Positions 42,028-52,856 of a DNA stretch of 64,000 bases are shown piece by piece (the first letter of the stretch is position 1; each line of letters opens with the position of its first letter). Where the stretch lies: the NCBI GenBank assembly GCA_020832185.1, contig JAFIFE010000025.1, positions 97,786 to 161,785 on the forward strand, read 5' to 3'. This DNA comes from Alkalibacterium sp. GTDB lineage: Bacteria; Bacillota; Bacilli; Lactobacillales; Carnobacteriaceae_A. The notes beneath the pieces are model-generated. The model saw only the letters and a program-made list of their open reading frames with translations. It did not search any database and was not told where the DNA came from. The translations under genes and the position numbers were made by a program.

Positions 42028-42115
42028 ATTAAACGTATGTTCCCTTATATACATTTAGAATAAGATGAGGTAAAATAAAGAAACAGTTTAGTTAAGTAAA
42101 GGAGATACTCACAGA

Positions 42116-43480
42116 ATGGAAATGTTAGGAGATCGCTTACCTCCACAGAATATAGAAGCTGAACAGTCTGTTTTAGGATCGATTCTTTTAGATCCGGAAG
42201 CATTGATTCCTGCAATGGAATTTGTTGAGGCTAACGATTTCTATCGTCGTGCACACCAGCTTATATTCCAGATCATGATGGAGTTGAATGAACGAAATGA
42301 AGCAATTGATGTCGTTACTATTGCTAATAGTCTCGAAACGAAAAGTTTATTAGAAGATGTTGGGGGAACCCCTTATCTTGCAGAAATTGCCGGCATTGTT
42401 CCGACCTCTGCCAATGTAGAGTATTACTCAAAAATCGTTGAAGAACGTTCTATCTTACGTAAATTGATACAGACCGCTACTGATATTGCGTCTAAAGGGT
42501 ATCAGGAAGCAGATAATGTACCTAATTTATTGGATGAGGCTGAACGCAGCATATTGGAAGTATCGGAAAAAAGAAGCCGCAGTGGCTTTGTATCGATTGA
42601 ATCAGTTTTAAGACACACTATAAATAATATTGATGACTTATTCCAGAACGATGATGATATTACCGGTATTTCAACAGGTTATAAAATGCTTGATCAGATG
42701 ACAGCCGGTCTGCATGAGGACGAACTGATCATTTTAGCTGCGAGACCAGGTGTAGGTAAGACAGCGTTCGCCTTGAACGTAGCTCAAAACATCGGAACTA
42801 AGACGGATGAGAATGTGGCTATTTTCAGTTTAGAGATGGGTGCCGAACAGCTAGTGAACCGTATGTTATGTGCGGAAGGGACAATCAATGCCTCTAACTT
42901 GAGAACAGGGCAATTAACTGAAGAAGAATTTGAAAAACTTTTTGTAGCGATGGGTAGCTTGTCGAAGGCCAATATTTACATCGATGATACGCCAGGTATC
43001 CGTACAGCTGAAATTCGTGCCAAGTGCCGTCGATTAAAGCAGGAGAAAGGCGATCTGGGATTGATCGTCATCGACTATCTTCAATTGATTGAAGGAACAG
43101 GAAAAGAAAGTAGACAGCAGGAAGTTTCTGAAATTTCCAGACAGTTGAAAAAGCTTGCGAAAGAGTTATCTGTTCCTGTTATTGCCTTATCTCAGTTGTC
43201 TCGTAGTGTAGAGCAGAGACAGGATAAACGCCCTATCCTCAGTGACTTGAGAGAATCCGGATCGATCGAGCAGGATGCGGATATCGTAGCCTTCTTGTAT
43301 AGAGAAGATTACTACCGTAATGAAGATGAGGACGAAGAAGAACAGGCAGATGAGAACGTGGTAGAAGTTATCTTAGAGAAAAACAGATCCGGTGCCAGAG
43401 GGACCTGTAAACTACTTTTCATAAAAGAATACAATAAATTCTCGTCCATGTCTTATTACCCTGAAAACCAAATATCATAA
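42116..43480 (+). CDS. dnaB: Replicative DNA helicase (DnaB; DnaC in Bacillus)
   Basis: 454 aa. The N-terminal domain begins DRLPPQNIEAEQSVLGSILLD; the RecA-like motor has Walker A AARPGVGKTAFALN, LIVIDYLQLI, and the arginine-rich SDLRESGSIEQDADIV near the C-terminus. Ribosome binding site AAAGGAG sits 11 bases before the first ATG; a second ATG 6 bases on is possible. Confidence 0.97.
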   Translation: MEMLGDRLPPQNIEAEQSVLGSILLDPEALIPAMEFVEANDFYRRAHQLIFQIMMELNERNEAIDVVTIANSLETKSLLEDVGGTPYLAEIAGIVPTSANVEYYSKIVEERSILRKLIQTATDIASKGYQEADNVPNLLDEAERSILEVSEKRSRSGFVSIESVLRHTINNIDDLFQNDDDITGISTGYKMLDQMTAGLHEDELIILAARPGVGKTAFALNVAQNIGTKTDENVAIFSLEMGAEQLVNRMLCAEGTINASNLRTGQLTEEEFEKLFVAMGSLSKANIYIDDTPGIRTAEIRAKCRRLKQEKGDLGLIVIDYLQLIEGTGKESRQQEVSEISRQLKKLAKELSVPVIALSQLSRSVEQRQDKRPILSDLRESGSIEQDADIVAFLYREDYYRNEDEDEEEQADENVVEVILEKNRSGARGTCKLLFIKEYNKFSSMSYYPENQIS

Positions 43481-43483
43481 TCA

Positions 43484-43528
43484 AAAGCGTGTCACTCTTA
43501 CATATAAAGAGAGTGACGCGCTTTTTTT
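43484..43528 (+). terminator. Intrinsic terminator of dnaB
   Basis: AAAGCGTGTCACTCT pairs with AGAGTGACGCGCTTT and is followed by a T-run. Confidence 0.92.
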
Positions 43529-43598
43529 GGGTCTTTATTTTTTTTAATTTAGATAACAACTGATATAATTAAGAAAATTGACTTAAGGGGGAATGGTT

Positions 43599-44072
43599 GT
43601 GTTTGAGGAACAGGACGCACTTTTCTTGTATATAAATGCCAATGTCGATACACAGCAGCAGAGTAAAGAGGGGATTTTAAAAGAAGTGCTTAAACTAATT
43701 CAAGAAAGCAGTTCAGTAACCTTCGACAGACACGAGGTTTATCGATCGGTAAAAGAAAGAGAAGAAATAAGCACAACAGGTTTCGGAGAAGGATTTGCAA
43801 TTCCTCACGGAAAATCTTCAGACTTGAATAAGCCATTAGTCGCCGTTATGAAGCTTGCTTACGGTGTAGACTGGGAAGCGATGGATGAAGAAGAAGTCAA
43901 TACAGTTATACTACTGATTGTTCCTGAAGAAAATGGAGAGGCGCAGCACCTGAAACTCCTCTCAAAGCTATCCTACAACTTGATGGACGATGAGATTCAA
44001 AAGGCCATCAGAGAGGCTCAAACGGACAAAGCCTTGCATTCAACGGTACAGGCGATGTTCACAGAACTATAG
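43599..44072 (+). CDS. PTS fructose-type EIIA component
   Basis: Phosphocarrier for the EIIB next door. The GTG at 43599 is preferred because AAGGGGG lies about 8 bases before it, whereas the ATG at 43593 is almost on top of that site. About 157 aa with the EIIA-Fru/Mtl signature GFGEGFAIPHGKS, whose His (residue 70) takes the phosphate. The three PTS subunits are encoded by separate genes without fructose-1-phosphate kinase or a regulator nearby, so the sugar is not certain. Confidence 0.85.
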   Translation: MFEEQDALFLYINANVDTQQQSKEGILKEVLKLIQESSSVTFDRHEVYRSVKEREEISTTGFGEGFAIPHGKSSDLNKPLVAVMKLAYGVDWEAMDEEEVNTVILLIVPEENGEAQHLKLLSKLSYNLMDDEIQKAIREAQTDKALHSTVQAMFTEL

Positions 44073-44089
44073 AGAAAGAAGGAATAAAG

Positions 44090-44398
44090 ATGAAAATTGT
44101 AGCCGTTACTGCATGCGCAACAGGCGTGGCACACACGTTCATGGCTAAACGAGCAATTGAAGATGCCGCAAAAAAAAGAGGACACGAGGTGAAGGTGGAA
44201 ACTCAGGGAGCAACGGGCATCGAGAACACCTTGACACGAAAAGAACTGGAAGAGGCAGATATCCTGATCCTGGCGACAGATATCAAACTGGCGCGATCAG
44301 AACGGTTTGAAAATATCAAAAAAGTGACCATACCTGTCGCCACAGCGATAAAGAATGCAAATGGCGTCATCAAAAAAATAGAAGAGAAACTTGCGTAA
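44090..44398 (+). CDS. PTS fructose-type EIIB component
   Basis: 102 aa with the phospho-Cys9 motif VTACATGVAHTFMA typical of fructose-family EIIB. 17 bp after the EIIA gene; passes phosphate from EIIA to the sugar moved by EIIC. Confidence 0.9.
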   Translation: MKIVAVTACATGVAHTFMAKRAIEDAAKKRGHEVKVETQGATGIENTLTRKELEEADILILATDIKLARSERFENIKKVTIPVATAIKNANGVIKKIEEKLA

Positions 44399-44441
44399 AA
44401 CTTACCAAGTCACTCATTGACAATAGAATAGAGGGAAAACA

Positions 44442-45515
44442 ATGAAAAAATTTCAACAAGCATTAATGACCGGTGTATCCTATATGTTACCGTTGATTGT
44501 CTTTGCAGGGATGACCATTGCGTTGACAGGCATGATTTCACAATCAGTTCAGACTGATTTTCCTGCAGTGACTACTTTGAATGGATTTGCCTGGGTGATG
44601 ATGGATATCATCCCTGCTATATTCGCAGCCTACATGGCCTATGCCATAGGAGACAAAGCAGCGATTATTCCAGGATTTATTGGAGGATACATAGCAGCAC
44701 ACCCTCCAATCGAAGGAACGTCGGCAAGCGGCTTTTTAGGGGCAATACTGGCCGGTCTGATAGCCGGGTATGTCGTCTTGTATATACGTAAGGTGAAAGT
44801 GCCCTTATTTTTAGACTCGATCAAGAAAACCTTGTTTATACCCGTACTGACAGGCTGGCTCCTATACATCATCATGGCTTATCCAGTCGCCTATTTTGTC
44901 GGAGCACTCAATGATTTTATCATCAGTAATCTTATTACTCTGTCACAGGCGCCGCAATATGCCTTTTTACTCGGTGCAATATTGAGCGCCATGTGTGCAT
45001 TTGATATGGGAGGTCCGATCGGTAAAATTGCGATCACCTTTGTCTTCGCTGTATGGAATGATCCCAGCGGACTCGGATTTGTGGTGAATGCGGCAGTATT
45101 TCCAGGAATCATGGTTCCCGCATTATCGGTCGGTATTGCCTCTTTGATCGCCCGCAACAAATACACTGAAGATGAGATCAAAATGGCACCAGCGTCCATA
45201 TTATCGGGTTTAGTGGGTATCACTGAGTCGACCTTGCCCTATGCATTCAGAGATCCTATCCGTATTATCGGAGCGAATATGCTGGGGGCCTCTATCGGTG
45301 GGGCGATCATGATGGGCTTCGGCGTTTCTACTGCCGGTGTTTCTGGTGTCTTCGGAATGCCGATGGCCAGTAACCTGGGCATATTTATATCAGCCATAGT
45401 GATCGGAACTGCGATTTCAGTCACGACGCAGATTCTGATCAAGAAACCCGTCGATGCATCCACGCAGTTTGGTGTAACGGATGATGATGAGCTGGATTTC
45501 GATATTACACTTTAA
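44442..45515 (+). CDS. PTS fructose-type EIIC component (permease)
   Basis: 357-aa hydrophobic protein with about nine membrane segments; family blocks GVSYMLPLIVFAGM, YIAAHPPIEGTSASGFLGAI, DMGGPIGKIA and GITESTLPYAFRDP match the fructose-specific EIIC domain. Last gene of the split PTS operon, 43 bp after EIIB. Confidence 0.9.
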   Translation: MKKFQQALMTGVSYMLPLIVFAGMTIALTGMISQSVQTDFPAVTTLNGFAWVMMDIIPAIFAAYMAYAIGDKAAIIPGFIGGYIAAHPPIEGTSASGFLGAILAGLIAGYVVLYIRKVKVPLFLDSIKKTLFIPVLTGWLLYIIMAYPVAYFVGALNDFIISNLITLSQAPQYAFLLGAILSAMCAFDMGGPIGKIAITFVFAVWNDPSGLGFVVNAAVFPGIMVPALSVGIASLIARNKYTEDEIKMAPASILSGLVGITESTLPYAFRDPIRIIGANMLGASIGGAIMMGFGVSTAGVSGVFGMPMASNLGIFISAIVIGTAISVTTQILIKKPVDASTQFGVTDDDELDFDITL

Positions 45516-45594
45516 AAATCAAAATTCACTCTTCACTTTTGAGTAATCTATGGTAAAATAGTGAACGTTGTTATAACTAAATCAATTAATGTTA

Positions 45595-47011
<1,417 letters not shown>

Positions 47012-47021
47012 CTTATTATCA

Positions 47022-47061
47022 AAAACACCCCATCTACTCTATTGAGTAGATGGGGTGTTTT
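47022..47061. terminator. Strong bidirectional terminator between purA and ktrA
   Basis: AAAACACCCCATCTACTC and its perfect complement flank a 4-nt loop TATT; A- and T-runs at the ends serve both convergent genes. Confidence 0.95.
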
Positions 47062-47068
47062 GCTTATT

Positions 47069-47737
47069 TTATTTAAGTTGATCTGTGTAGTCCAGATGTT
47101 CAAATGTATCTGGTTTACCGATAGCTACAATAAAGCTTCCCGGCAGGATTTTTTCCTCTGGTGGAACGTTGATGGATAATTTTCCATCAGGTGTCGATTT
47201 CATACCGATGACATTGATTTTATATTTCTTACGCAGGTCCAGGTCTTTCAGACTTCTGCCGACCCAGCGCTTAGGAGCAGTGAATTCAATGATTGAATTA
47301 TCCTGATCCAGCGTGATGACATCTAAGATATTATTACGCATAATGTTTCGGGCAACTTTATCACCCATTTCTTTTTCTGGTCGAATAATTTCATCAGCAC
47401 CAATTTCGAGCATGATTTCCATGTGCATTCTATTTTTCGCTTTAGCTATAATTCTTTCTATTCCCAGTTTTTTACAGTTCATTATGGCCATGACACTGGC
47501 TTCCAGGTTAGAGCCTGTACCAATGACGGCTACATCACAATTCGCAAATCCTATACTCTTGAGTAATTCGATGTCAGTGAAGTTTCCCTGCACTGCTTGT
47601 ACCACATGTTCTTCTACACGATTCACATCAACTAAATCTTTGTCTACCGCAATCACGTCGTAATGCTGATCTCCGAGCTGTTTTGCGATCGTCGATCCAA
47701 ACACGCCTAATCCTAAAACTCCAACAGTCTTAACCAT
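47069..47737 (-). CDS. ktrA: Potassium uptake regulatory subunit KtrA (RCK protein)
   Basis: 222-aa cytoplasmic gating subunit. RCK_N domain with nucleotide motif VGVLGLGVFGSTIAKQL, then RCK_C from about residue 135 (VITLDQDNSIIEFTAPKRWVGRSL), the domain that binds c-di-AMP in relatives. Partner of the KtrB channel gene 13 bp upstream. A functional link with GdpP on the same arm is plausible through c-di-AMP. It could equally be named ktrC; the distinction is not possible here. Confidence 0.92.
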   Translation of the reverse strand: MVKTVGVLGLGVFGSTIAKQLGDQHYDVIAVDKDLVDVNRVEEHVVQAVQGNFTDIELLKSIGFANCDVAVIGTGSNLEASVMAIMNCKKLGIERIIAKAKNRMHMEIMLEIGADEIIRPEKEMGDKVARNIMRNNILDVITLDQDNSIIEFTAPKRWVGRSLKDLDLRKKYKINVIGMKSTPDGKLSINVPPEEKILPGSFIVAIGKPDTFEHLDYTDQLK

Positions 47738-47750
47738 TTTTTATTGACTC

Positions 47751-49139
47751 CTATCCAATTAATATATTTCCTGTCGCATATGTGATTTCTCGTTTCTTTC
47801 TATCTCTTGTTCCTAAAGCGGTAAAGATCGTAATCGGCCCCAATCGTCCAATAAACATGGAGAACATAATAACCGTCTGACTGTATCTGGATAAATCAGG
47901 CGTCAAGTCTGCAGACAACCCAACGGTTCCAAAGGCAGATACCGATTCAAAGAACAAATACTGCAAGGGAATATGTTCATCAAAAATGGTCATAAGCGCG
48001 AGACCGATAAAGTTAAGCAGAACGAACATAACCACAATAACCAGTGCACGTTTTACAATATCCATTTCAAGGGTTCTTTTTTTATAATTAACATTCGATA
48101 AGCCCTTCATCTCAGTTGATATGAGCTTGACAACTAATGCGACGGTTGAGGTTTTTGCCCCACCGGCCGTACCACCAGGAGAGCCCCCGATGAACATGAA
48201 TACAGTAAATACGACTATAGTAAACATGTGCAGTTGAGTTAAGTCAATGGTTGCAAATCCAGCGGTTCTAAGTGTCACTGCCTGGAAAAAGGTTGCCTGT
48301 AGTTTTCCAAAGAATGAAAGATCACCTATAGACCCTACATGAGTCCATTCTGCTAAAAGAATGATCAGCATTGCCGCCAGGATAAGTCCGATAGACCATT
48401 TAATAACTAAACGGGTATGCAATTTTAACTTTCTGTAGGTTCCTTTAAAATCGATCCAGCTTCGAACAGAGACAAACGCTTTGAAATGCTTAGCCACGTC
48501 GAACCAGACGGAAAACCCGATTCCCCCTAAAATAATCAGGATGGGAACGACTATATTTACAATCGGTGTTTCCACAAACTGCTGTAAACTGGTTGTCCCT
48601 AAGTTGTCAAAACCAGCGTTGTTGAAGGCAGATATTGCCAGAAAGATAGAGGTAAATAGTCCTCTTCCTAGACCAAAAGCAGGAATCATATAAAAAGCAA
48701 GGAAGAATGCACCGACCGCTTCGATAAAGGTGGTGTACTTTACAATAGAAATCAGAAAATTTCTGAACCCCATCATGTCACTTCTGTTCAAAGCCTGCTT
48801 GAGAGTGATTTCTTCTTTCATGCTGACTCTTCTTCCGAACTGAAGGATAATAGCTGATACTATGGTAATAATCCCCAAACCACCCAGTTTAATCAAGGCC
48901 AGCACAATCATTTGACCGAAAAGATTATATGTATGGGCAACGGGAACAGTGTATAGCCCTGTTACGGCCACCATTGAAATAGACCCGAATAAATGATCAA
49001 AGTATGTCGCCTGAGAACTTTCCAGTTGACTGATGGGCATGGCCAGCAGCAGTGAGCCAACAAACATGACGAAGGCAAAACTGAGCACGATTTTAATAGG
49101 AATAGGCCAATCAGAAAATTGATCTAAAAATTTTTTCAT
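47751..49139 (-). CDS. ktrB: Potassium uptake channel subunit KtrB (TrkH family)
   Basis: 462-aa membrane protein with four pore-loop repeats: MVAVTGLYTV, NNAGFDNLG, LRTAGFATID and SAFGTVGLSADLTP, each giving the selectivity-filter glycine. Also GGSPGGTAGGAKTSTV, typical of TrkH/KtrB. Forms a channel with KtrA rings. Confidence 0.93.
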   Translation of the reverse strand: MKKFLDQFSDWPIPIKIVLSFAFVMFVGSLLLAMPISQLESSQATYFDHLFGSISMVAVTGLYTVPVAHTYNLFGQMIVLALIKLGGLGIITIVSAIILQFGRRVSMKEEITLKQALNRSDMMGFRNFLISIVKYTTFIEAVGAFFLAFYMIPAFGLGRGLFTSIFLAISAFNNAGFDNLGTTSLQQFVETPIVNIVVPILIILGGIGFSVWFDVAKHFKAFVSVRSWIDFKGTYRKLKLHTRLVIKWSIGLILAAMLIILLAEWTHVGSIGDLSFFGKLQATFFQAVTLRTAGFATIDLTQLHMFTIVVFTVFMFIGGSPGGTAGGAKTSTVALVVKLISTEMKGLSNVNYKKRTLEMDIVKRALVIVVMFVLLNFIGLALMTIFDEHIPLQYLFFESVSAFGTVGLSADLTPDLSRYSQTVIMFSMFIGRLGPITIFTALGTRDRKKREITYATGNILIG

Positions 49140-49382
49140 TCAAAAAACAATCCTTCCTGCAGACAATATATAAATGGCTGTAATACTATAACTTCATTTA
49201 CATGAATAGCTTGATTTTACATTGCTGTTAGGACAAAAACAAGGGATTGAAAGAACTTATTTAGGAAACGGCTGAAAGCTGTCAAAGGGTGTTTTTATTT
49301 GTGCTTATCTTTAAGTAAAGGTAAAATGATAAGATACAGTGCGTGTTGCTGTAGCGGAGATGACCAAAGGGGAGAAAACAAG

Positions 49383-50837
49383 ATGAATGGAACGATGATG
49401 CAATACTTCGAATGGGATTTACCCAACGATGGGAAACATTGGCAACGGCTGAAAGAAGATGCTGTACATCTTAAAGACATTGGGATAACCGCTGTATGGA
49501 TTCCTCCCTGCTTCAAAGCTTTAGGTCAGGACGATGTGGGTTATGGCATTTATGACCTGTACGACTTAGGGGAGTTTGACCAGAAAGGAACGGTACGCAC
49601 AAAATACGGAACGAAAGAAGAATTGCTCGAAGCTATAGAGGCGTTACATGAGCAGGACATTCATGTATACGCAGATGTGGTATTGAACCACAAAGCGGGC
49701 GCAGACGATACGGAACAATTTGATGCCACACCTGTTGATGCGGAGAATCGCCACGAGGCTATAGGAGAGACGCGTACGATCGAATCCTGGACACATTTTG
49801 ATTTTCCAGGAAGAGAAGGCAAATACTCTGATTTCGAATGGCACTGGTATCATTTCTCAGGTGTTTCAGAAGATGATATCTCTGGTGAGCAAGGCATCTA
49901 CCGCATCGAAGGAGAAGGCAAAGGCTGGGCGCCGGACGAACATGTGTCCAATGAGTTTGGTAACTTTGACTATCTGATGTTTGCGGATATTGATTACAGT
50001 CACCCGGAAGTCGTGGAAGAGACGAAAAAATGGATCCACTGGTTTATAGAAGAAACAAACATCGACGGCATCAGACTGGATGCAGTTAAGCATATTGATA
50101 ATCAGTTTATGATCGAGTTAATCGAAGATGTGCGTGAAGTGCATGGAGAAGACTTCTTTTTCGTTGCCGAATACTGGCATCAGCGCTACAAGTATCTGGA
50201 AGAATACCTGGAGGAACATGAGTATTCCATTTCAATGATGGATGTGCGGTTCCATTACGCCCTGCATGAAGCCTCTAAACAGTATAACGAATTTGATTTA
50301 AGACGATTACTGGATGGAACACTTTATAAAACGAATGCAGAACAGGCTGTGACCTTTGTCGAGAATCATGATTCCCAGCCGAATCAGTCCCTTGAGTCTT
50401 ACGTGGAGCCATGGTTCAAACCGCTTGCGTATGGGTTCATTTTACTGAGTTATTATGGTTATCCATGTGTATTCTACAGTGACTATTATGGCTACAGCGG
50501 GGATGTAGACTACGATGGCTGCCGACATGAAATCGATATGCTTCTCAAAGCGAGAAAAGACTACGCATACGGCGAGCAATATAATTATCTGGATCACGGC
50601 AACTGTATCGGATTTACCCGTACAGGGAACGATGAACACCCAGAAGGCTGCGCGGTCATCATGTCTAATGGAGACGAAGGCTTTAAAGAAATGTCTGTTG
50701 GCGAGCTGCATGCAAACGAAGTGTACGTTGACTTAATGCATAACAGAGATGAAGAAATTGAAATTGATGACGAAGGAAAAGCCACATTCCCAGTGAATGC
50801 GGAATCGATTTCCGTTTGGGTCAGAAAAGCCGACTAA
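49383..50837 (+). CDS. Cytoplasmic alpha-amylase (GH13, liquefying type)
   Basis: The start at 49383 follows AAAGGGGAG and gives 484 aa without a signal peptide, so the enzyme is intracellular. GH13 subfamily 5 features: MMQYFEWDLPNDGKHW, VLNHKAGAD, catalytic Asp in GIRLDAVKH, Glu in VAEYWHQ and Asp in VENHDSQP. It would act on glycogen or maltodextrins inside the cell; related B. licheniformis type amylases are secreted. Single gene with terminator. Confidence 0.9.
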   Translation: MNGTMMQYFEWDLPNDGKHWQRLKEDAVHLKDIGITAVWIPPCFKALGQDDVGYGIYDLYDLGEFDQKGTVRTKYGTKEELLEAIEALHEQDIHVYADVVLNHKAGADDTEQFDATPVDAENRHEAIGETRTIESWTHFDFPGREGKYSDFEWHWYHFSGVSEDDISGEQGIYRIEGEGKGWAPDEHVSNEFGNFDYLMFADIDYSHPEVVEETKKWIHWFIEETNIDGIRLDAVKHIDNQFMIELIEDVREVHGEDFFFVAEYWHQRYKYLEEYLEEHEYSISMMDVRFHYALHEASKQYNEFDLRRLLDGTLYKTNAEQAVTFVENHDSQPNQSLESYVEPWFKPLAYGFILLSYYGYPCVFYSDYYGYSGDVDYDGCRHEIDMLLKARKDYAYGEQYNYLDHGNCIGFTRTGNDEHPEGCAVIMSNGDEGFKEMSVGELHANEVYVDLMHNRDEEIEIDDEGKATFPVNAESISVWVRKAD

Positions 50838-50888
50838 CCGATATAATGAAGCTGAACCAAAGAGTCCAGCTGATAAGTAAAATAAAAA

Positions 50889-50937
50889 AGAAGCAGTGTC
50901 AATTTTGTAGATTAATACAAAAGGCACTGCTTTTTTA
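50889..50937 (+). terminator. Intrinsic terminator of the amylase gene
   Basis: AGCAGTG..TTTTGTA pairs with TACAAAA..CACTGCT and is followed by TTTTT. Confidence 0.85.
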
Positions 50938-51012
50938 ATAAGTCTCCTTTGCCTGCACGCTCTGACTGATCAGAATTAAATGGAGTAGGCATCATGAAGA
51001 GCATGATTGAAT

Positions 51013-51415
51013 CAAAGGAGCCATATGTGTAGTACTCGTCGTTAATCAGTCGAGCGAGAGCGACATAAGAGCTCCTTTGTGTCGGACTCCTATTAAAGAA
51101 GGACGGCGAGACTGACACAAAGGAGCCGGATATGTAGTACTCGTCGTTAATCAGTCGAGCGAGAGCGACATAAGAGCGTCGTTGTGTCGGACTCGCATCA
51201 AAGAAGGACGGCGAGACCGACACAAAGGAGCCGGATATGTAGCACTCGTCGTTGATCAGTCGAGCGAGAGCGACATAAGAGCGACTTTGTGTCGGACTCG
51301 TATTAAAGAAGGACGGCGAGACTGACACAAAGGAGCCGGATATGTAGTACTCGTCGTTGAACAGTCGAGCGAGAGCGCGATAAGAGCATCGTTGTGTCGG
51401 ACTCGCTCAGCCAAA
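51013..51415. repeat. About 3.9 tandem copies of a 105-bp partly self-complementary unit
   Basis: The marker CAAAGGAG begins at 51013, 51118, 51223 and 51328, exactly 105 bp apart; copies differ at few positions. Each unit contains CACAAAGGAGCCGGATATGTAG, then CTCGTCGTT, CAGTCGAGCGAGAGCGACATAAGAGC and a TTGTGTCGGACTC end, given here in parts. GACACAAAGGAGC can pair with GCTCCTTTGTGTC in copy 1, and TATGT..CTCG with CGAG..ACATA inside. Because 105 is a multiple of 3, open frames run through the array on both strands, but none has a credible start. It fills most of the 799-bp gap 50838-51636. Confidence 0.9.
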
Positions 51416-51526
51416 ATCTGTGAGTGAACAGCAATGCTAAATCAAACACCTAACGACCAACACCTACACACTAATCCAATCCCTTACTAGACCTGTAGAT
51501 AGTGGCAGAGGTATTAAAGACGCCAT

Positions 51527-51578
51527 AAAAAAAGCATTTCCTCATATTCCTGAAAGCAGGAAAGGGAAATGCTTTTTT
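51527..51578. terminator. Bidirectional terminator after the ytxH-like gene
   Basis: AAAAAAGCATTTCC pairs with GGAAATGCTTTTTT, with an inner TTCCTG/CAGGAA stem. It lies between the repeat array and the minus-strand gene. Confidence 0.9.
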
Positions 51579-51636
51579 GCTCAATGAATTAAACAGTGTG
51601 CGGAGCTCTGATCCGCCTTTTTGTCTCGTTTACTGA

Positions 51637-52173
51637 TTAGTTGTTTGGATTGACTTTAGTTGATGCAGATTCTTCGTCTTCAAGGTCATCCTTATCCAAC
51701 TTGAAATCTTCATCATCAGATAAATAATTGTCATGCAGGGCTTCATCCACTTTATCTTTCGGAATCGCCTGATCATGTTCTGGTTCAAGAGGTGTATCCT
51801 TGACGTCACCGATGCTGTCATCCGCATACATAGCATGGCTAGCCGTTGCCGGATCCACGACAGTGTCATCTTGTCTTTCCGCTTCGCTTAGTGCCAGATC
51901 TCTTTCAATTTCTTCGATGGTCTGGTTCAGCTTAGCCTGTTTGGCATCCAGTTTCGCTTGTTCAGATTCCAGTTCTTTTTCGGCTTCCATGTAAGATGCT
52001 TTGAAGTCATCCACTAATTCGTGAGCTTTTTCTTCTCCAGAGTCTTTCAGTTTAGAAGCTTCCTCTTTCAAATCCTGACGGAAGGCTTTTCCGTCTTTTG
52101 GTGCTAAGAGTAGAGCTGTGAAGGCTGATGCTGCACTGAATAAAATGGCTTTCGTTAAACTTACTTTTGGCAT
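51637..52173 (-). CDS. YtxH domain-containing protein
   Basis: 178 aa. N-terminal YtxH segment with one membrane helix (KAILFSAASAFTALLLAPKDGKAFRQDL), a coiled-coil stretch (about residues 60-95) and a long acidic, low-complexity C-terminus. This family is general-stress related in Bacillus. It follows the DUF948 gene by 9 bp, the typical pairing. Exact function unknown. Confidence 0.8.
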   Translation of the reverse strand: MPKVSLTKAILFSAASAFTALLLAPKDGKAFRQDLKEEASKLKDSGEEKAHELVDDFKASYMEAEKELESEQAKLDAKQAKLNQTIEEIERDLALSEAERQDDTVVDPATASHAMYADDSIGDVKDTPLEPEHDQAIPKDKVDEALHDNYLSDDEDFKLDKDDLEDEESASTKVNPNN

Positions 52174-52182
52174 ACTTTTCTC

Positions 52183-52683
52183 CTACCTTTCAATATTGGC
52201 TAATTCGTGGTGTATCACTGCGGGTACTTGTGCAGATGAATCTGTACGGTGGCGCATTTTCTGCTTATCAACTGTCTTTTTAAATGCCAGCTTGAAGGTC
52301 TTAGCCAGAAGCGGTCCATCCGTTTTTAGTTCTTTATAGCTGTTTTCAGCTACGCCTTTAGAAAAATCACCACCATGTTCTTTTAAGTACATAAGTGACT
52401 CAGACAAGCTTGTTGCATAATTAGAAAATTCATCAAACCGCTGAATTTTCATCTCTGACACATTTTTGGTGTAATCCACTCGTGTCATAATGTGATCGAC
52501 TTTTTCCTGTATGATTTCAGCTTCGTGCGTAAAGTGTTCCATATGACCTTCGACAACTTTTTGTGTTTCTTCAATATTCTTTAGCGTCGGTTTCATTTTC
52601 TTCATAGCAAAAAAGCCCATACCAATTAAGATAACGAGAGAAACGCCTAAAATGATAAGAGAAAGGATATATCCTAGTTCCAT
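52183..52683 (-). CDS. DUF948 family membrane protein
   Basis: 166 aa. A single N-terminal membrane helix (IILGVSLVILIGMGFFAM) followed by a helical, coiled-coil-prone region (TLKNIEETQKVVEGHMEHF). First gene of a two-gene operon with the YtxH-like gene, as in the Bacillus ytxG-ytxH pair. Function unknown. Confidence 0.8.
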   Translation of the reverse strand: MELGYILSLIILGVSLVILIGMGFFAMKKMKPTLKNIEETQKVVEGHMEHFTHEAEIIQEKVDHIMTRVDYTKNVSEMKIQRFDEFSNYATSLSESLMYLKEHGGDFSKGVAENSYKELKTDGPLLAKTFKLAFKKTVDKQKMRHRTDSSAQVPAVIHHELANIER

Positions 52684-52784
52684 TTTGCCCCTCCTTTTTA
52701 CATGATGCGTATCAATTGATTGTATATGATTAGAATACCACGAAGACGTGTCATCACCAACCGAAACGCTATTTTCGAAAGAGA

Positions 52785-52813
52785 TTGCTTGAAACGGCTT
52801 TAATTGTTAGAAT
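52785..52813 (+). promoter_or_regulatory. Promoter of the EIIA-Glc gene
   Basis: -35 TTGCTT (52785-52790) and -10 TAGAAT (52808-52813), 17 bp apart. Confidence 0.6.
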
Positions 52814-52856
52814 AGTAGCATCTACAAAGCATTTTTGCACTTAAAAGGAGAAAGAG

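Noticed and set aside
50912..51328. 138-codon minus-strand frame with 35-residue repeats
   Set aside because: A by-product of the 105-bp array; it starts inside the array with no ribosome binding site and crosses the amylase terminator region.
51630..51869. 79-codon minus-strand frame overlapping the ytxH-like gene
   Set aside because: It is a shifted frame inside the acidic tail of the real gene, which has the better composition and start.
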